DNA of 64,000 bases. Source: G963704535 sp963704535. Its GTDB lineage: Bacteria > Chloroflexota > Chloroflexia > Chloroflexales > Roseiflexaceae. Made by a program: the position numbers and the translations under genes. Shown one piece after another: positions 61,616 through 64,000 of this stretch. The stretch's first letter is position 1. Each line of letters begins with the position of its first letter. The notes beneath the pieces are model-generated. The model did not search any database and was not told the DNA's origin. It saw only the letters and a list, made by a program, of their open reading frames with translations. The stretch is from contig OY969916.1 in the NCBI GenBank assembly GCA_963704535.1, positions 7,998,001 through 8,062,000 of the forward strand, read 5' to 3'.

Positions 61616-63991
61616 TCAATTGGACGCTGGCAGGATCTCAAACGTCTTCGCGACAAAGAGCTTGTCCTGATTCCAATAGAAGTACGGCGTCGGCATCGCC
61701 GATGCGGGCCGTGGTTGGATGGTGATACCGGGTGTGTTCGCAAGCCCCTGCGATGCGTCGACCACCGTGACCTTGACCGGCTGCGGCCGTTCCAGCGTCA
61801 GCTCCAGGTCCACCCCTTTTCCTGTGGGGTCGAAGAGACCAAGGACCAGCAGCCCATGATCAGGGTTAACGGCGACCTGCTTGCCCTTGAGCGATGCCTT
61901 GAACGATGTGGCCGAGTTGATCTCGATATAGGTAAGCAGCCAGGATGCTTGGCGCGGTGAGCGTATACGAAGGTGTAAGGTCTGCTCGCCGGCGCTGACG
62001 CGGTTTGTGTCGACCAGCACCTCGGGGGCATCCAGGGCTGCTACAGGAGCGGGAGCCGTCAATAAGTCACGGTTATTGAAGGGCATGAACTTCAACATCT
62101 TGTCCTTGGTGAAGCCCGCCGAGAAGAATTGAGCGGTCCAGTCATCCGGCGCGATGTCGGTACTCACCCAGGTTGCTTTGCCTGTGTTGGCATCCATCGC
62201 ATAGAAGATGCTGTCCGGTTTGGGATGCTCGCTATCAAAGCCGGCTGTCAGGCTGCCGGCGACGATACAACCAGCCCCGACAACTGCCAGCGCACCCGGC
62301 AGAAACCATCGGCTGGGCAGTGCCATAAAGTAGAGTTGAGGGATGAGCGTTCCGAGCAGCAGCGCTACCATGCCCATCACAATGTTGCTGCGGCCCAGAT
62401 TGAGCGCGAGATAGATCAGGTAGATCGTCGGTACGAACAGGATGATCCCAGGAATAGCGCCAAGCGACAAGACGACGAAGCGCTTGCCTGAGAGCGCCCC
62501 CTGATCCGACAGCGCCAGCGTTCCCGCGAAAGCCAGCAGGCTGAAGAACAGCGGCCAGGTAAAGATGTAGCTGGCACTCGGTAGATAGAAGGTACTAGCG
62601 ATCAGCAAGAGCAGCCAGACGAACAAGGCGCCGATAGTCAGGTTTGGGATGCTGAGCTTCTTGCGAAAGCCGACATACAAAGCCGCGACGATCGCAATGG
62701 TCGTCGCGATAAAGCCGACCATGTAGAGGCTGCTGTTGTAGCTCGTTCCGAAGGTGAACGCCTCATAGCCCGGATGCACCTGGCGTATCGCCCCCCAGAG
62801 CAGCGTCACCACGCCGAATGGGAGGACGACGCTGACCACAAACGCCAGCGCGCCCAGCGCTATTCCCAGCAGCGAGAGCTGCTTCTTGCGCCGCCCGAAC
62901 ACCACCACACCCAGGAATATCAGCGCCATCAGAATCGTCAACGGCAGCACCCATTCCAGCGGATAGTGGATCAGCGTGAGGCCGAAGAGGTCGAAATAGA
63001 CGGCGCTGCTGCGTTTGACCTGGGTGAGGTCGAGATTACCAAAGTGGCGGGTCAGCGCGAGCGCATAGTCTCCGTGATGTTGGAGGCTGCGCTCGTCGAG
63101 GTTCTCCAGATTATCGAGCCGCGTATGATACTGAGTCAGGCGATCGAAGTAGGCGAAATTCAGCCCGGCGTACCCAGCGTCCTTGAACGGTGTAAAATCG
63201 GTATCGTTGGGCAGGATTTGGTAGACAGCATCCGACAGCGATGTGGCAACCGGATGCGGCGCCGATTTCGCGAACTCCTGGATCAGCCAGCCATTTTCCT
63301 GGCCCGTCTCGAACATCACTGACGGGCCGCTGGTGCCGCGAGCGACGAAATGGAAGACCACACCAACATCCTTGGCCCAGGGATGGAAATCGATAAATGC
63401 TCGCGCGCCCAGCAGATCGAGTTCTTCGCCGTCGGTGAACAGGACGATCACGTCATTCTGTAGCTGGGGGCCGGCTTTCAGCGCGCGGAGGACTTCGATC
63501 AGCGCCGCGACACTTGCGCCCCCATCGCTGGCGCCCGGACCGACGGATACCAAATCGTAGTGAGCGACCAGTAGCACGGCCTTGGAGGGGGCGCTTCCGC
63601 CCATTCGCCCGACGACATTGTAGACCGTATCCAGGCCCCAAACGGTCGAGTTTTGAAACTGCTCGCTATACAACGGAGTTGATTCTTGCACCTGTGGATC
63701 GAGACCTAAGCCCTTGAGTTGCTCCAGCAGGTAGGTGCGCGCTTGCACGTTCTCGACCGTGCCGATTGGATGCGGGCTTTGGGCGAAGGATTCGACGTAG
63801 GCCCTGGCGCGAACGGCGGAGAATTCCGTCGCCGGCGCGCTGCTAGGCAGCGGCTGCGGAGCGCTCAAGGGGTAGATCCCCAGGAGCAATAGCACGATGA
63901 TCAGCAGCAGTGTCGCCGGCCCCACCAGCGTCTGAGTACTGAATCCCGCGCCGGTCGCGCGCTTCTCAAGCGAAACATCGGTCGTACTCAT
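61616..63991 (-). CDS. Membrane-bound M28 family zinc peptidase
   Basis: 791 aa. A signal-anchor (LLLIIVLLLLGIYPL, residues ~28-43) precedes an M28 aminopeptidase domain: VLLVAHYDLVSVGPGASDGG provides zinc ligands His and Asp, FTDGEELDLLGARAFIDFHP the catalytic Glu and a zinc Glu, and YHTRLDNLENLDERSLQHHG a C-terminal His. Eight or so membrane helices follow from residue ~330 to 590, then a soluble domain of ~170 residues. This architecture resembles Fxna/ERMP1-like peptidases. ATG at 63991 is near the window edge; upstream context is not visible. Confidence 0.88.
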   Translation of the reverse strand: MSTTDVSLEKRATGAGFSTQTLVGPATLLLIIVLLLLGIYPLSAPQPLPSSAPATEFSAVRARAYVESFAQSPHPIGTVENVQARTYLLEQLKGLGLDPQVQESTPLYSEQFQNSTVWGLDTVYNVVGRMGGSAPSKAVLLVAHYDLVSVGPGASDGGASVAALIEVLRALKAGPQLQNDVIVLFTDGEELDLLGARAFIDFHPWAKDVGVVFHFVARGTSGPSVMFETGQENGWLIQEFAKSAPHPVATSLSDAVYQILPNDTDFTPFKDAGYAGLNFAYFDRLTQYHTRLDNLENLDERSLQHHGDYALALTRHFGNLDLTQVKRSSAVYFDLFGLTLIHYPLEWVLPLTILMALIFLGVVVFGRRKKQLSLLGIALGALAFVVSVVLPFGVVTLLWGAIRQVHPGYEAFTFGTSYNSSLYMVGFIATTIAIVAALYVGFRKKLSIPNLTIGALFVWLLLLIASTFYLPSASYIFTWPLFFSLLAFAGTLALSDQGALSGKRFVVLSLGAIPGIILFVPTIYLIYLALNLGRSNIVMGMVALLLGTLIPQLYFMALPSRWFLPGALAVVGAGCIVAGSLTAGFDSEHPKPDSIFYAMDANTGKATWVSTDIAPDDWTAQFFSAGFTKDKMLKFMPFNNRDLLTAPAPVAALDAPEVLVDTNRVSAGEQTLHLRIRSPRQASWLLTYIEINSATSFKASLKGKQVAVNPDHGLLVLGLFDPTGKGVDLELTLERPQPVKVTVVDASQGLANTPGITIQPRPASAMPTPYFYWNQDKLFVAKTFEILPASN

Positions 63992-64000
63992 AGGTATACC

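Overview
The window looks like a draft-quality piece of a high-GC Chloroflexota (Chloroflexia / Roseiflexaceae-type) chromosome. This is an inference from the gene families (class V aminotransferase with serA, DUF433/DUF5615 pairs, WD40/RCC1 surface proteins with Thr-Pro-rich stalks, XRE-ATPase fusions) and from abundant small palindromic repeats, including a CTTCGAC...GCTCAGG type. No rRNA or species marker is present. At least fifteen otherwise well-conserved genes carry single-base frameshifts. Some cases are true decay, but the clean ones inside conserved operons look like residual indel errors.

Positions 1-25,200 (all + strand) form a surface-glycan locus. It holds seven glycosyltransferase genes, two of them multidomain, a GDP-fucose-synthase-like epimerase/reductase, a second epimerase, a nucleotide-sugar dehydrogenase homologue that lacks the catalytic cysteine, an SDR, a Gfo/Idh oxidoreductase, three polytopic membrane proteins and two SAM methyltransferases. 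In the middle is a complete GDP-D-glycero-D-manno-heptose pathway (gmhA, hddA, gmhB, hddC) with a transaldolase that could supply sedoheptulose 7-phosphate. Most gene junctions carry G-rich palindromic repeats or heptamer hairpins.

Positions 25,400-34,400 are mixed. They contain an AT-rich, probably transferred GHKL-ATPase/Shedu-like nuclease fusion, a DUF433/DUF5615 toxin-antitoxin-like pair, a GNAT gene with a MITE-like repeat inserted in frame, a VOC protein, a serine-biosynthesis pair (serA and a class V aminotransferase) with a strong promoter, a decayed IS66-type element whose inverted repeats and 8-bp target duplication are both visible, and tRNA-Glu with its promoter and terminator.

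Positions 34,400-38,300 are a graveyard: a frameshifted alpha/beta hydrolase, phage-like fragments, a secreted protein with two near-identical domains, and an internally deleted IS with about 28-bp terminal inverted repeats.

Positions 38,289-43,286 (- strand) are a four-gene, stop/start-overlapping operon: an XRE-HTH/AAA ATPase, a multi-TM/AAA ATPase, and two small unknown proteins. This is the best candidate for an undescribed system. Divergent from it are a secreted lectin/NlpC-like protein and a large WD40-RCC1-TP-stalk surface protein.

Positions 49,300-51,550 contain three + strand genes (a dienelactone-hydrolase remnant, a VOC protein, a GNAT protein), each followed by an attC-like site. 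This suggests integron cassettes without an integrase in view. An IS110-family transposase follows directly.

Positions 53,100-60,100 hold phage-like and other fragments plus small accessory genes (yaeQ, two RibD-C/DHFR-like reductases, DUF4287, a sulfotransferase). The window ends with an MFS exporter and a membrane-bound M28 peptidase on the - strand.
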